Source: Linum tenue
Lineage: Eukaryota; Streptophyta; Magnoliopsida; Malpighiales; Linaceae
Assembly (NCBI GenBank): GCA_946122785.1
Contig: CAMGYJ010000002.1
Coordinates: forward strand, 63,451,703-63,515,702
Direction: 5' to 3'
DNA length: 64,000 nt
Position 1 is the stretch's first letter; each line of letters begins with the position of its first letter. The position numbers and the translations under genes were made by a program. Under the pieces are notes generated by a model. The model was not told the DNA's origin. It saw only the letters and a program-made list of their open reading frames with translations, and did not search any database. This document shows positions 34,375 to 45,423 of the stretch, in pieces.

Positions 34375-35176
34375 GGCCCAATTTTGAATATTTCATGGGT
34401 CATGTACAAGCCCACGTTTGAATGTTATTTAAAAGCCTGCAAAAATCAATGATCAGACCCAGTCCAACTAGAATTAGTCCTAAACGCAGCGTTAATACAT
34501 AAACACAAATTAAGGAGACCTCTCCATCTGATTCGAATCAAATTAGGTCTTCTTCATCTCCTTCCTCAATCCTCTGGGCGAGACGAACACTGCATATCAG
34601 GAAACCTTAATTTCACCGAGAGATATAATCACAATAACGCTAAGACAAGATGACAAAGCACTAGTGACATGAACCCTAGGGTTAGCAAACCTCTTTCAAG
34701 GGTTCTTTTCCAAATGAAAAGTTCGATGAACACAATAATAGACATGGTCGCCGTAATCGTGTTAGAAAGAGATAGGCGAGGGGAAATACAATGGCGAAGA
34801 AGAAACAAGACAAATTATTTTTGGGAAATTCAATCTACTTCGAATGTGGATGGGGGGCTTCTCTTGGAACTGTGAAGGGGCGTCCCTCCAAGACGAGATA
34901 GGGATCGTGTAATTGGTTAGGGAGACTGGAAATTGGTTTGGGCGGCAGTGGGTCTACCCAATTGGGTTTGGGTCTTAATCCATTTAATTTAAACGGGGCA
35001 GTTAGTTGGACTAGGATGAAAACTAACTTAACGCGGAGGAGGCTTTTTGTAATTTGTTTAGTTATTTAGTGGCGCAGCTAGGTTTAACAAACGTGAGCCG
35101 TGGAGATTGAAAACGAACGGTGAAGATCGGCCAAGGTACCCGTACCCGGGTTTTGCCCTGGGCACCGTAGAAGTCA
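34375..35176 (-). repeat. Right terminal inverted repeat of the inner MULE
   Basis: Inverse of 20254-21175. It ends ...ccgtagaagtcacc at 35176, directly against a TA run. Differences from the left copy are scattered substitutions and indels, mostly in the outer half. Confidence 0.8.

Positions 35177-35216
<40 letters not shown>
35177..35216. repeat. (TA)n tract at the right edge of the inner element
   Basis: TA dinucleotide run that starts where the terminal inverted repeat ends and mirrors the run at 19827-19856. Confidence 0.85.
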
Positions 35217-35222
<6 letters not shown>

Positions 35223-35420
35223 AGTTGTATATATGTAATTATATAATCATTGTGAAAAGAAAAGGCCGGTTATAAGATTAAAAACCTTACCTTGTATTAT
35301 ATAACACTTTGTGCGCCGCTTAATGAATAAGTGAAGCGTTTTGTGGCCGCCCTACGCGTAGTCACGCATAAGCGAGCACTGCTTATGCATTATATCTGAC
35401 TTGTTATATTCTATATTCTT

Positions 35421-35607
35421 TCTTTATGTATGCTTACAGAATCGTGAAGGTAATGAGGAACCACCTATGGCAGCTACATCTCCTCTACATGGTGGAGCAT
35501 CTCCAGTAGCTGCATCTCCTCAACATGGCGGATCATCTTCTCAACCTCTCGATGGAGCCGACAGATCCACCTTCATGCCTACTCCATCACTTCCACCATC
35601 ATCTTAG
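35421..35607 (+). pseudogene. C-terminal exon of the outer MULE transposase
   Basis: After an acceptor-like cttacag (35436-35442), the frame reads NREGNEEPPMAATSPLHGG and continues in Ala/Ser/Pro/Gly-rich sequence, the usual low-complexity tail of plant MuDR proteins. It is separated from the rest of the gene (16755-19175) by the nested insertions. The reading continues weakly to about 35690 in another frame. Confidence 0.55.
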
Positions 35608-35699
35608 ACCAATGAAGGGGAGATACCCTCCTGCCCCTACAGAACCAAGGTCGCTGTTAAAAGGGGTAGGGGCAGAGACAGTAAGTAGATGATTAGGAT

Positions 35700-36316
35700 G
35701 ACGGGCAACTCCAGGCAGTAGATGATTTAGTAGTAGACAATCAACATTTGTAGTGACATGCATGCCTAACTATATACTTTTGAACAAGTCGATTGCTTGA
35801 TGGAACTATCATCATGACACAATCCATTTTGTGGAGTTGAATGTTTAAAGGGAGTTGTTGGTTTTGATGTGGCCAGAATGTACTTCATGGCATGTCTATA
35901 ATTGTTCGATTCCAGCAGGTGTATAATTGTTTGATTACAGTTCCAGATATTGTTTGTTGAGGCTTACTCGCCCAATTTTGATGCACGGTAGTTGTGTGAC
36001 CATTTTGTTACAACTGTTAAATCCTCGTGACCTTTCCAATAATAAGTGAATTGTTCTATGACCGTTTTGTTACCGAAGTGAAAGATATGTCACCATCGAC
36101 TATCATGATTGAAACACAACACAATCATTGCCATTACGAATTACAGATCCAAACACAGGGTTTACAACCACAAATTCAACAAAGATAATCCATTTCATCT
36201 TACAAATATCTGCCAACGACGATTCCTACACTCACACAAATTACTACGTAAATTAAATTCATCATTCGGGCAAGGAGATCTTCATTTCGGTTGCCCATTA
36301 TCGGTTGGAGATCATT
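35700..36316. other. Non-coding right arm of the outer MULE
   Basis: No conserved frame is supported. It probably includes 3' UTR of the dead transposase and spacer before the GRF piece. Confidence 0.4.
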
Positions 36317-36690
36317 TCATGCAGTAGATGTAAAAGAAGCAGTGGCACTCTGCTGTGAGTTGCACTCCAGTTGACTCTCTTCCCTTGCTTTTCTCTCCAT
36401 GTTGTTAATCTTCCTCAAAATCCCATTGATGACAACTCTTGCCCTAACTTCAACAGGAGGATCTACCCACTCAAAGAAATCGCAATGGTGCGGATGTTTC
36501 TGGGTAAGACGAAAAAGGGGAGGATGGTTACCAAAGCTTCCCATAAATACTGCAAAAATCAAACTAATTGCTCATGCTTAACAAATATTTTCTCATACAA
36601 AGGAGGAACCTTCTACCCGGATTATCTTCAGTCCACGATGTTAGCAAGACAACTCTCTCCAGGCACTTGCACGTAGGGAGGGAGCTCATG
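36317..36690 (-). pseudogene. GRF-type zinc-finger fragment of the outer MULE
   Basis: On the minus strand, from about 36690, the reading SSLPTCKCLERVVLLTSWTE then DNPGRRFLLC is the first half of a GRF zinc finger. The second half, PHHCDFFEWVDPP followed by a coiled-coil-like IKINNMERKAREES-type helix, is in an adjacent frame (36562-36317). The two parts need an intron or a frame repair near 36560. Small GRF-finger proteins accompany many plant MULEs. Whether this one is spliced or broken is unresolved. Confidence 0.6.
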
Positions 36691-37085
36691 GCTAATCAGA
36701 CTCTTTAGAGAAGAGGAAATATATTAGGTTTAGAGAAGAGGGGAAACAAATTTTATGTCTGTTGTCTTGATTGTGGATCTATTCTTATAGGTATATGTCC
36801 AGGTCGGGTGGGCTTGAGTTGGTTTGGAGTTGGTTCGGTTAGGATTTGCTGGTTGGTTATGTTATTTGTTTATTCATTTATTTGATGACATGGAGTGCTT
36901 ACTGTACCCATTGGACGGATTGACCGATTTGGTATTAGTCCAAACATGTTTCACTGAAACGTGAAAATTTGAAGTTTAGTGACTGTTTTGTACAAAGTGA
37001 ATAGTTGTGTGACTGTTTATGCTAATTACCCAATAAACAAAGTTTCTTTGGTGATGTAGGTCAGTAGGATATCTACCTTACTGTT

Positions 37086-37106
37086 GCTGCATTATTATTA
37101 TTGTTA

Positions 37107-37157
<51 letters not shown>
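37086..37157. repeat. (TTA)n microsatellite
   Basis: A run of about 20 TTA/ATT trinucleotides with a few TTG interruptions. It is followed by gaggtggcaataatgatcc, a hAT-like terminus word. Confidence 0.9.
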
Positions 37158-37345
37158 GAGGTGGCAATAATGATCCAAACCACCAATCCGATCGAATCCA
37201 ATCCATTTAAATTGATCAAAATCCAATTAATCCATGGAGTCATGGATCCATCAATAATCCACTAATCCACTAACCTAAACTGTTCAATGTTCAGCAGATC
37301 CATTTATTCGGAGATTCGAAACTCCCAAAAGCCACCGCGACTCCG

Positions 37346-37645
37346 TTGCCTCCGAACAAAGCTGACTGTCGTTCACCCGATGTCATTGTCGGCGGCGTTT
37401 CGCCTCATCCCCTCAATCTTGAACCCACCACACTGCCGCCTTCACCAATTTTAGACGTCGCCTCCCTCTCCATCATTTCCCGTCTAGCTCCATCAAGGAA
37501 CGTAATCAATCCATTTGCCCAAAACCTCAAAGAAACTTTGTTTGCCGCTTCTCAGCTCCTCATCATCGTCGAAGAGTCCTCTCCCTTGAATAATTTTCAG
37601 CTCTTATCTCTTCAAGTACATCATCATTGGGGACACAAGTTGTAA
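37346..37645 (+). other. Unidentified 99-codon open frame
   Basis: An ATG-started frame encoding a Pro/Ser/Leu-rich peptide (ILDVASLSIISRLAPSRNVI, NPFAQNLKETLFAASQLL). Its codon use looks more protein-like than its surroundings, and it stops against the copia LTR. It could be a first exon or captured fragment of a host gene. I do not recognise the family and no flanking exon is supported. Confidence 0.25.
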
Positions 37646-39525
37646 AATTGTAATGAAAAAGTAAAGAGACACTTGATTTTACGTGGTTCTTCCTCACATT
37701 GTGTGATGCATACATCCATGGGAGAATACTCCGATTTCTTATTGATTTAGCGACTTGATAATACAAGCCTCCATTATATGCCCTATTACATCAATATCAA
37801 CTAGGGTTATATCGTGAGAATAAGTGGCCGAATCAAATACGAGCCATACGGCTGCATGGAATGCATGCTACGGATGTGGGCCTAGCGTCATGTCCTCCTT
37901 GTCATCACGTGAGCCTCGGTCCGTTACTCCCCCGCAAGCTGGAGCGTGAAGGTCACGAACGTGTAGTTTGGAGAGAAGAAAGCAAAACCTATCGGCACCA
38001 AGACCTTTGGTGAAGAGATCAGCAAGCTGGAGCTCGGAGCTGACCTTAATAGGAAGGATATGACCATCCTGCACACGTTCACGAACGACGAAGTAGCATT
38101 CCATCTTCACATGTTTGGTCCGCTCATGAAAGACCGAGTTATTAGCAATGTGGAGAGTGGCCTGGTTGTCACAACGCAGAGGAGTCGATGTATGCTGTGG
38201 GAAACCAAGTTCACCAAGCAACCAACAAAGCCATATGATCTCACTAATATTACTGGCCATGGCTCGATACTCAGCTTCTGCAGTTGAGCGAGCAACAACA
38301 CGTTGCTTGATACACCACGAAATGGGGGTGCCACCCAAAGTGATGAAATACTCTATGGTGGGCCGCCTGGTAATCTGCACCCGCCCCAGTTCGCGTCGCA
38401 GTAGGCGATGAGTTGGAGAGGATTATCAGCCGGTAGAAAAATACTCTGGCCAGAAGAAGACTTAAGATATATGAGCACATGGAAAGCAACATCCAAATGC
38501 ATATGATTGGGAGCATGAACAAAACGGCTAAGAATGTTCACGACATAGGTAATTTCAGGCCACGTACTGGTAAGATATAATAGGAGACCCACTAGTCGAC
38601 GATACTGCAACGGATCAGATAAGATCTCCTCAGAGGGACGAGTGAGCTGGTGGTTCTGCTTAACAGGGAATGCACTCGAGAGCGAACCCTAAACACCAGC
38701 GTCCTCCAAAATATCAAGAGTATACTTGCGCTAACTGAGCACAGCGCCAATGGTTATCCGAGCAACCTCGATGCGAAGAAAATAACGTAAGGGCCCAAGA
38801 TCCTTGATACTGAAACTGTCATCAAGGAAATGCTTGACCAGGGAAATGAATGGTAGATCATTCCCAGCAAACAACACGTCGTCCACGTATATGAGTGCGG
38901 TCACAAATGTGATCCCCGCTGATAGATAAATAAAGCAACATTCGTAGGAGACGAACGATTCCAAACTCCACCAGAGTAGTAGTGAATTTCTGATATAATT
39001 TTGAGAGGCCTATTTAAGGTCGTAGAGGGACTTGTGAAGGAGATAAACTCGTGTGTCTCCTGGTTGTTGAAATCCCTATGGAATTTCCATATAAACTTCT
39101 TCATCAAGGTCTCCATGGAGAAAGGCATTATTGACGTTGAGTTGGTTCAGATGCCAACCTTTGCTTACTGCCACGACAATAAGATACTGAACCATGACCA
39201 TTTTAGCAACAGAGGAAATGTATCATGAAATTCCAAGCCTTCGATATGCGTATAGCCCTTAGCGACCAAACACACTTTAAAGCGCTCGATGCTACCGTCA
39301 GGGTAGTACTTGATTTTGTGCAACCACTTTGACAGGATAACTCATTTACTAGGTGGAAGATGCACCAAAGCCCATGTGTCATTCGCCTCGAGGGCCAAAA
39401 TCTCCTTAGTCATGGCAGTACGCCACCTTGGGTCGTTGAAAGGTTGGAGGAAATTGCGTGGTTCCTCTTCACGCGTGAGAGCTACAAGGAGTGAAACCAT
39501 TATTGAGATGTGTTTTGGAACCTAG
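37640..39525 (-). mobile_element. Decayed Ty1/copia element (3' half)
   Basis: Reading leftwards, the remains are reverse transcriptase with the YVDD box (ALIYVDDVLFAGND, about 38925-38880), a palm piece RRLVGLLLYLTSTWPEITYV and an RNase H domain (AEAEYRAMASNISEIIWL, CDNQATLHIANNSVFHERTK). The polyprotein end is followed by a purine tract (gcgggggag, inverse of 37926-37934) and an LTR-like stretch to about 37640. Multiple stops and shifts break the frame. Integrase and gag are missing, so it is dead and 5'-truncated. Confidence 0.85.
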
Positions 39526-39529
39526 ATTG

Positions 39530-41130
39530 TTGCTTGAAATTGAAAATTTAAGGGATTCCAATCACAATTGTACATAGCATGATCTTGCTCAATGTGCTTT
39601 GAATTGTTTTATGATTATGATGGTGTGAACTATAGGGAATAGTGTGGTTCTATGAAAATTCTTGATAATGAGTGACTTCGCATCGATTTCCTCTCGGTTG
39701 AGTGAAAGTGTCTGTTATGGAGGTTAGGACACGTGTGTAGGAATCCCCAATTTAGTACTCCAAAATGCGTTGCAAAAGGTGCTCCAATTTGAAAAAATAT
39801 TTTGAAAATTGATGTTCCGACATGAGAGGCAACCGACATAGTGTTTGAGTTGAGCCGTCGAATGGCTCTTCTCTCTGTTCAGAGTGCCAATTGAGGATGT
39901 GTTTGGGGTTCGGATAGCTTTCTAGCATTCCAATAATCTTTCACTACCTTCCATCCCCCAAACACCTCACCTCCTCACAGACTTGTATGGAGAGGAGATA
40001 GTGTGCCTTTAAGTGAGTCATGAGACCTCGACTCTCGTTTTCACCCGACATGTGTGGAAATCCATCTGTCTTTGAGACATGGAGTGCAAGTTGGGAAGTG
40101 GTGCTGGGGCAATGAATCAAACCATCATGTTTCCCACATGGGGTTGAGATTGAGAACGCAATGCCCCTTTCTCTCTTGGTCACGAGGAAGAGATGCCTTG
40201 ATTTTCAAATTTGCAAAGTGTGGTGTCGTGTAGGTCAAGTTTAAGTTGAGGCTCGAAAAATTGAGTCCTCATTTGAAAAGTGGGAGCATCACCATGGAGT
40301 CCTTGTATTTTCACAAGTTTTCTTTGAGTACCCCAGCTCACACGTGAAGTGTCTAGACCTTCTTAGTTGACAAGGTCCTCAACTGAGAGTGTGCATGGCA
40401 CGAAGAGATGGAAATAAAATTTACCCGACTACGATTATTTTTTAGGCACCATTAGTGCATACCATTATTTTTCCCCCTACAAATTGTACTGATTTGAGCA
40501 TATTGCTTTGGGACAAGCAAACGTTCAAGTGTGGGGGGTTTATTCGGGATAAATTACACACTTTTATATAGTTTCCTTGCATCGTTTTGACTTGGTTTGC
40601 ACCATCTTTGGAGCTATTTTATGCTAGGTTTTCTCGTGTTGTGTCATGTTTTAGAGCTTAGCAGGCAACTTTGGTTTCGGGATCGAAAGTGGAAAAAGAG
40701 GGCAATAAGGGAGCAAAATTGACAAAAGTGCGAGGATCACGGTTTTTTTAGCTATTATTACGGGCGACAAACCGTGAATTGGACAAGAAAACTATGGATT
40801 CCACACACTTCCAGGAGGTTTCCTGTGACTCGTAGGCGTTGCAAAGATCACAATATCCAAACCATGAAGTCAATACGTAACCCATGGAGTTTGTTAATAA
40901 AACGATGTGTTTTGTACCAAGATAACGGTATCACTACCTACTTCACATGCGTGATGTGAGATCGTGATATGTGCACTCAGGAGCTAAATAAAGGAGAGTG
41001 AGCTGAATTTGAAGAGAGAGTGAAAAGTTCTTCTTCAAGCATAGTGAGAGAAACTTTCAAGCAGATTTGGTGTAAGTCCTTTACACTGAAGCCAATCTTT
41101 AATTATCTTAATATTTGATAACCTGCTTCC
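39530..41130 (+). mobile_element. Athila-like 3' region and LTR fragment
   Basis: The stretch to about 40540 is non-coding but ends in caagtgtggggggtttat, the layout seen just before Athila 3' LTRs. From there the sequence matches the plan of 2.36 kb and 54.5 kb: cacttttatatag, then ttttatgctaggtt, and later cgtgaat/accgtgaa words. No gag or pol remains. Lineage assignment is by layout only. Confidence 0.45.
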
Positions 41131-42114
41131 CCTAAGATATGTTATTGTGATTAATTAACGGGTAGTAATACATGAATTTTGAGGAAATCAAAATTGGAAA
41201 CAAGTGAATCAACAAATCACACAACATTTACTTTGGATGCTTCAAAAAATAAATTGATTTTGACTAAGTACCTAGTTGAAAGGCCATAAAATACTAAAAT
41301 GGAAAAATAAAGAGAAAATAAACTCTTTGGTAAATGTTTTAGGGGAGCCCGCCAATATCGCGGTGGAAATAAATATTTTTTTCCATCTAGTTTGGGTTAG
41401 AATATAATTAAATGTGTCATCTATGGCGAAAATCTCGATTTAATAGTGAATTTGGGACATTGCTGGGATTATTATGACCATGAGTTGAGCGTTATTCCTG
41501 GTCTCTTCATCAATAATATATCACCCCTCAATTTTGAAATAACATCAACACTTTACTTCAAAAGAAGCAAACCGAAAAGAAGAAAACATCACCGCTTTAC
41601 TAACTTCCGCAAATAATCATTCTATTCTTCCTTCTTGGTCGTGATCGTAACAATAAAGAAAAAGGTAGGTTCTTGGTCCAATAAGTTTGTTTTTCCAATG
41701 TAGATGATGATTTAAATAATCAATTCATATTGATTTATCCGGTAAGAACAATTACTCCAGTCCATGCTACCTGCAATTACTCGATATCAAGTGGTATTAT
41801 ATGTCTTTCTTGTTTACGAAATCCTTGAAACTTATACTATTTAGAAAGAATCATATTTTGGAGGGCTTTAATTAGATACATTTAAAATCAACTCAAATCT
41901 CATTGTTAATTTCATGATTTGGAGTCTATTTGTTTCCTTCCAACCTATTCAAGTAGTAGCATAGTAATGTTAGAACATCAATCCCTTGCAGTTTACTCAA
42001 TTAAATACAAATAATACAAAATGTTTGATCTTTAGTTTTAATTAAATAAATATTACATCTTATGCCATTTGCAAGTAACGCCTTGCAGTTTACTCGACTC
42101 ATTACCAGGTCTCG
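41131..42114 (+). promoter_or_regulatory. Upstream region of the invertase gene
   Basis: AT-rich, with no transposon recognised. The 15-base word ccttgcagtttactc occurs at about 41985 and again at about 42080. An ATG at 42062 opens a 65-codon frame that overlaps the invertase start in another frame; if transcribed it would act as an overlapping upstream ORF. No TATA box or start site can be fixed. Confidence 0.4.
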
Positions 42115-44139
42115 ATGGCAGATCTACGCAACCCAATCCTTCCAGTCGCAGATCCTGCCTATATTCCCATTCCTGGTGATGATACCACCAATTTGGGTCG
42201 TCGATTCTCAACACGAAACTACTCCAACAAACTTTTGTCTTCCCTTTTCACTGGATTGATCCTGGTTGGTATGATGTTGGCCATGGGAAATAAAAAATCA
42301 ACTCACACTAGTATCCCTGTCGAGGAAGACAAGATCTTGACGCAACCCCCAATTTCTCGAGGGAAGCCATTGGGTGTGTCCGAGAAGTCTAACCAACAAT
42401 TGACGGCGAGAGATTATGAATGGAATGATATGATGTTGTCATGGCAGAGAACAGCCTTCCATTTCCAGCCAAAAAATAATTGGATGAATGATCCTAATGG
42501 TCCCTTATTTTACAAAGGATGGTACCATTTCTTCTATCAGTACAACCCAAACGGTGCTGTTTGGGGTGACATTGTCTGGGGCCATGCTGTCTCCAAGGAC
42601 TTGATTCGTTGGACTCATCTTCCATTGTCAATGATTGCAGACCAATGGTATGATGTGAACGGAGTCTGGACAGGATCAGCTACATTCCTTGTAGATGGTA
42701 AGATTGCAATGCTCTACACCGGCTCTACAAACGAGTCTGTTCAGGTGCAATGTTTGGCTTACCCCGCGAATCATGATGACCCGTTGCTACTTGATTGGGT
42801 TAAGTACTCCGGAAACCCGGTCCTAGTCCCACCCCCTGGAATCGGGCCGAAGGATTTTCGTGACCCAACAACGGCTTGGATGACCTCGACAGGGAAGTGG
42901 AGGTTTAGCATTGGATCTAAAATTCACAGGAAAGGGATTGCTCTCATTTATGACACAGAGGATTTTATACATTACGAACAGTTGAATGTTACACTCCATG
43001 GTGTTCAGGGAACTGGAATGTGGGAATGCGTGGATTTTTACCCTGTTTCAACAACACATTCTGATGGGTTGGACACATCTGCCAATGGTCCAGACGTGAA
43101 GCACGTCCTGAAGGCAAGCCTCGATGATGATCGTCATGATTATTATGCATTGGGGAATTACCAAGAGGAGACAGGGGAATGGGTTCCCGATAATCCCGAG
43201 ATTGATGTTGGGATTGGAATTAGGTATGACTATGGTGTGTTTTATGCTGCCAAGACATTTTATGATCCGATCAAGAAAAGGAGGGTTCTATGGGGATGGG
43301 TTGGGGAAATGGATAGCGAAGCTGCAGATGTAAAGAAGGGATGGGCTTCACTCCAAGGGTTTCCAAGAACAGTTGCTATGGATATCAAGACTGGGATTAA
43401 TTTGATCCAATGGCCTGTGGAAGAGGTTGAAAGTTTGAGACTAAGGAAACAAGAATTCAATGATGTGGAGCTCAAGCCTGGGATGGTTGCTCCCCTTGAC
43501 ATCCAGTTCGGAACTTCACAGTTAGACATTGTTGCCGAATTCGAGCTACAAAAAGAGGTGGTACTAAATAGCACAACCTTCGATGAAGAATTTAGTTGTT
43601 CCGAGAGTAAAGGGGCTGCCCATCGAGGCGCATTAGGACCATTTGGCATTCTGGTATTATCGGAAGAGAGTTTGATTGAGCAGACACCAGTTTATTTTTA
43701 TATTGTCAAAGCAAAGAATGGAACTTTGAGTACTTTCTTCTGTGCTGATCAGTCCAGGTCTTCTTTGGCCACTGACGTCAATAAGCTAATATATGGGAGT
43801 TATGTACCAACACTGGAAGGTGAAAAGTATTCAATGAGGATTTTGGTTGATCATTCGATTGTCGAGAGTTTTGCTCAAGGTGGTAGGACTGTCATCACAT
43901 CAAGGATTTATCCAACCAAAGCAATCAATGAGAATGCCAAGTTGTTTTTGTTCAACAATGCTACAGAGGCTGGTATTAAGACTTCTCTTCAAGTTTGGCA
44001 AATGAATTCTGCTAATGTGCCCGTATCAAAATCAACTAAAGGAGGTCCCAAATTAGATATTGTCATCTTCTTTAGCCTTTTATACTTGGTGCTTAATTTT
44101 GATCAATTTTGTGACAAGAGTCTTGGTTTTCATTTCTGA
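42115..44139 (+). CDS. Acid (vacuolar-type) invertase, intronless
   Basis: A 674-aa GH32 beta-fructofuranosidase that splits sucrose to glucose and fructose. It begins with the long vacuolar-type leader and a signal-anchor ([18 protein letters not shown], about 41-58). The catalytic set is complete: WMNDPNG with nucleophile Asp126, FRDP with Asp250, and WECVD with acid/base Glu304. Val, not Pro, in WECVD marks the vacuolar type. The beta-sandwich domain with [15 protein letters not shown] follows. Two features are odd. Plant acid invertases usually have six to seven introns and a 9-bp mini-exon within NDPNG, and this gene has none. After the usual end ([10 protein letters not shown], 624-633) there are about 40 extra residues with a hydrophobic [12 protein letters not shown] segment. 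WMNDPNG argues for invertase rather than a fructosyltransferase. Confidence 0.95.
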   Translation: MADLRNPILPVADPAYIPIPGDDTTNLGRRFSTRNYSNKLLSSLFTGLILVGMMLAMGNKKSTHTSIPVEEDKILTQPPISRGKPLGVSEKSNQQLTARDYEWNDMMLSWQRTAFHFQPKNNWMNDPNGPLFYKGWYHFFYQYNPNGAVWGDIVWGHAVSKDLIRWTHLPLSMIADQWYDVNGVWTGSATFLVDGKIAMLYTGSTNESVQVQCLAYPANHDDPLLLDWVKYSGNPVLVPPPGIGPKDFRDPTTAWMTSTGKWRFSIGSKIHRKGIALIYDTEDFIHYEQLNVTLHGVQGTGMWECVDFYPVSTTHSDGLDTSANGPDVKHVLKASLDDDRHDYYALGNYQEETGEWVPDNPEIDVGIGIRYDYGVFYAAKTFYDPIKKRRVLWGWVGEMDSEAADVKKGWASLQGFPRTVAMDIKTGINLIQWPVEEVESLRLRKQEFNDVELKPGMVAPLDIQFGTSQLDIVAEFELQKEVVLNSTTFDEEFSCSESKGAAHRGALGPFGILVLSEESLIEQTPVYFYIVKAKNGTLSTFFCADQSRSSLATDVNKLIYGSYVPTLEGEKYSMRILVDHSIVESFAQGGRTVITSRIYPTKAINENAKLFLFNNATEAGIKTSLQVWQMNSANVPVSKSTKGGPKLDIVIFFSLLYLVLNFDQFCDKSLGFHF

Positions 44140-44790
44140 GACAATAATAATAATGTGGTCAAGAGCATAACGACGAACACACAATTGTTGTTCAATTCCA
44201 TCTTTAAGTGTCTTTTTATGAAAAAAATGGATTATAGAGTACCTAGTGTCTATTTTTCTTTATGCTTTAATCTTGTTCGAGCTTCCGCCTTTATGGTAAT
44301 AAGTTGCATTTTCTCACTATTTTTAGACTAATCTTTTATGTGGGTCATCAATTCATGAAGCGGGAGTAGGGAGCAAGGAGAGCACTAACATTATATTAAT
44401 CTTATTACATATTTTCACAAATTTAATTCGACATTAGAAAAGATAAATGTTCATTGTCATAATATAAAGTTGATCATAAAAATACAAAGGTTGTTTAACT
44501 TGGAAAAATGAAGAGTGACATCAAGCATCACAATACTCTCATGTTCTCAAAATGGATCGTCTCATTCCATATATTGTTGGACTCGTCCACAATGTGTACA
44601 ACAATGCACTTATGAGAAAAAGATTCAATGGCCCAAATTTAAAGTGGTATCCAATCATTAAAATAAAAATGTTATTTTACTTTTAATCAATGCTCCATAT
44701 CTCTCTGATGTCAGCTTACTTAAGCCTCCCAAGTCACCTTCACCCCTTTTAAGTGCAACATGTTTTTGTTTTTTTGGAATCCACTAAAAT
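44140..44790. other. Invertase 3' flank
   Basis: Probably the invertase 3' UTR and spacer. No A-tract at an obvious retrocopy boundary and no gene is seen. Confidence 0.4.
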
Positions 44791-45423
44791 TATGTTCCAC
44801 AACAATAAAAAGAATACTCTAAAGAATAACGTTTTGATTTACACGGCTTGTCATCTCGTGGAGATGACCTTATTCTAACAAGAAAGTAGCCAGTTCTATA
44901 ATTTATTATTCTATAGCTATTTTTGTTGATTGTGAGTTAGATCTAGATTCTGGCTTCTTAACTCCTTTTATAACCTTTGACAACGTTCATGGTAAGGAGT
45001 TAAATTAGGTTAATTACAAAAATTTCCAAAATCAAACACCATCATCAACAAAGTCTAATACTCCCCCTCAAGTTGGAGCGTGAAGGCCACAAATGCAAAG
45101 CTTATAGAAGAAAAACTAAGAATGCTTCATTCCCAAATTCTTCTTGAAGATATCGATGAGATGCAATGACGTGCCAACCTTCAAAGGGGACACCTCTCCA
45201 AAATCCAACTGATTATGGTCTCTTGATCTCCAAATGATTTGTGTACTCATGGAATACAAGATTATATGGAATGTGAAGGACGACTTGATTATCACAAAAC
45301 AATGTGTTGCGGCTATGTTGCGAAAACCACAGCTCTTGCTAGAGAAACATCAACCAAAGTATCTCACTATGGTGGCTAACCATGGCCCTATACCCTACCT
45401 TAGTTGGCAGTCGAACCCATAGT

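Larger units (their letters stand above)
20249..35176. mobile_element. Large MULE (Kaonashi-like) with long TIRs and three genes
   Basis: The left terminal inverted repeat runs from ttctacggtgcccagggc (about 20254) to about 21175. Its inverted partner runs from about 34375 to 35176. They share long near-identical blocks, including about 200 bp around gaagaagacctaatttgatt and cctgatatgcagtgttcg. Between them lie a FAR1-type transposase (minus), a ULP1-like peptidase (plus) and a plant-transposon-domain protein (minus). MULEs that carry ULP1 genes are known in plants as Kaonashi (KI-MULE) elements. Repeat lengths of 0.8-0.9 kb and intact reading frames suggest a relatively young copy. The left boundary is blurred by the small element at 19857-20248, so it may begin at 19857. 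Confidence 0.8.
19291..35389. mobile_element. GC-rich-ended hAT-like element flanked by cttatgca
   Basis: The octamer cttatgca lies at 19291-19298 and at 35382-35389. Inside it, the left end reads caaggttcaagaaagcg followed by CGCC-rich sequence, and the right end, read inwards, is cagtgctcgcttatgcg, again GC-rich against an AT-rich background. An 8-bp duplication and CA..G termini fit a non-autonomous hAT element. It would be only about 0.7 kb without the large element inside it. Removing 19299-35389 rejoins the outer MULE's last intron to the exon at 35421, which supports the boundaries. Confidence 0.55.
16676..37030 (+). mobile_element. Outer Mutator-like element, split by nested insertions
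   Basis: The left end starts GGTAATTAGCATAAA (16676) and, with mismatches, is inverted at the right end, which finishes tttatgctaattacc (37030). The similarity extends about 130 bp inwards and includes ctttgtacaaaac and gtgaaacatgtttgga. Between the ends are a decayed MuDR-type transposase (16755-19175), its C-terminal tail (35421-35607) and a GRF zinc-finger piece on the other strand. The central 16 kb is later insertion. A clean 9-bp target duplication is not seen; both flanks contain ataaac. Confident as a MULE, less so on exact ends. Confidence 0.75.

Noticed and set aside
43260..43649. Minus-strand frame in the invertase
   Set aside because: Antisense shadow of the GH32 frame.
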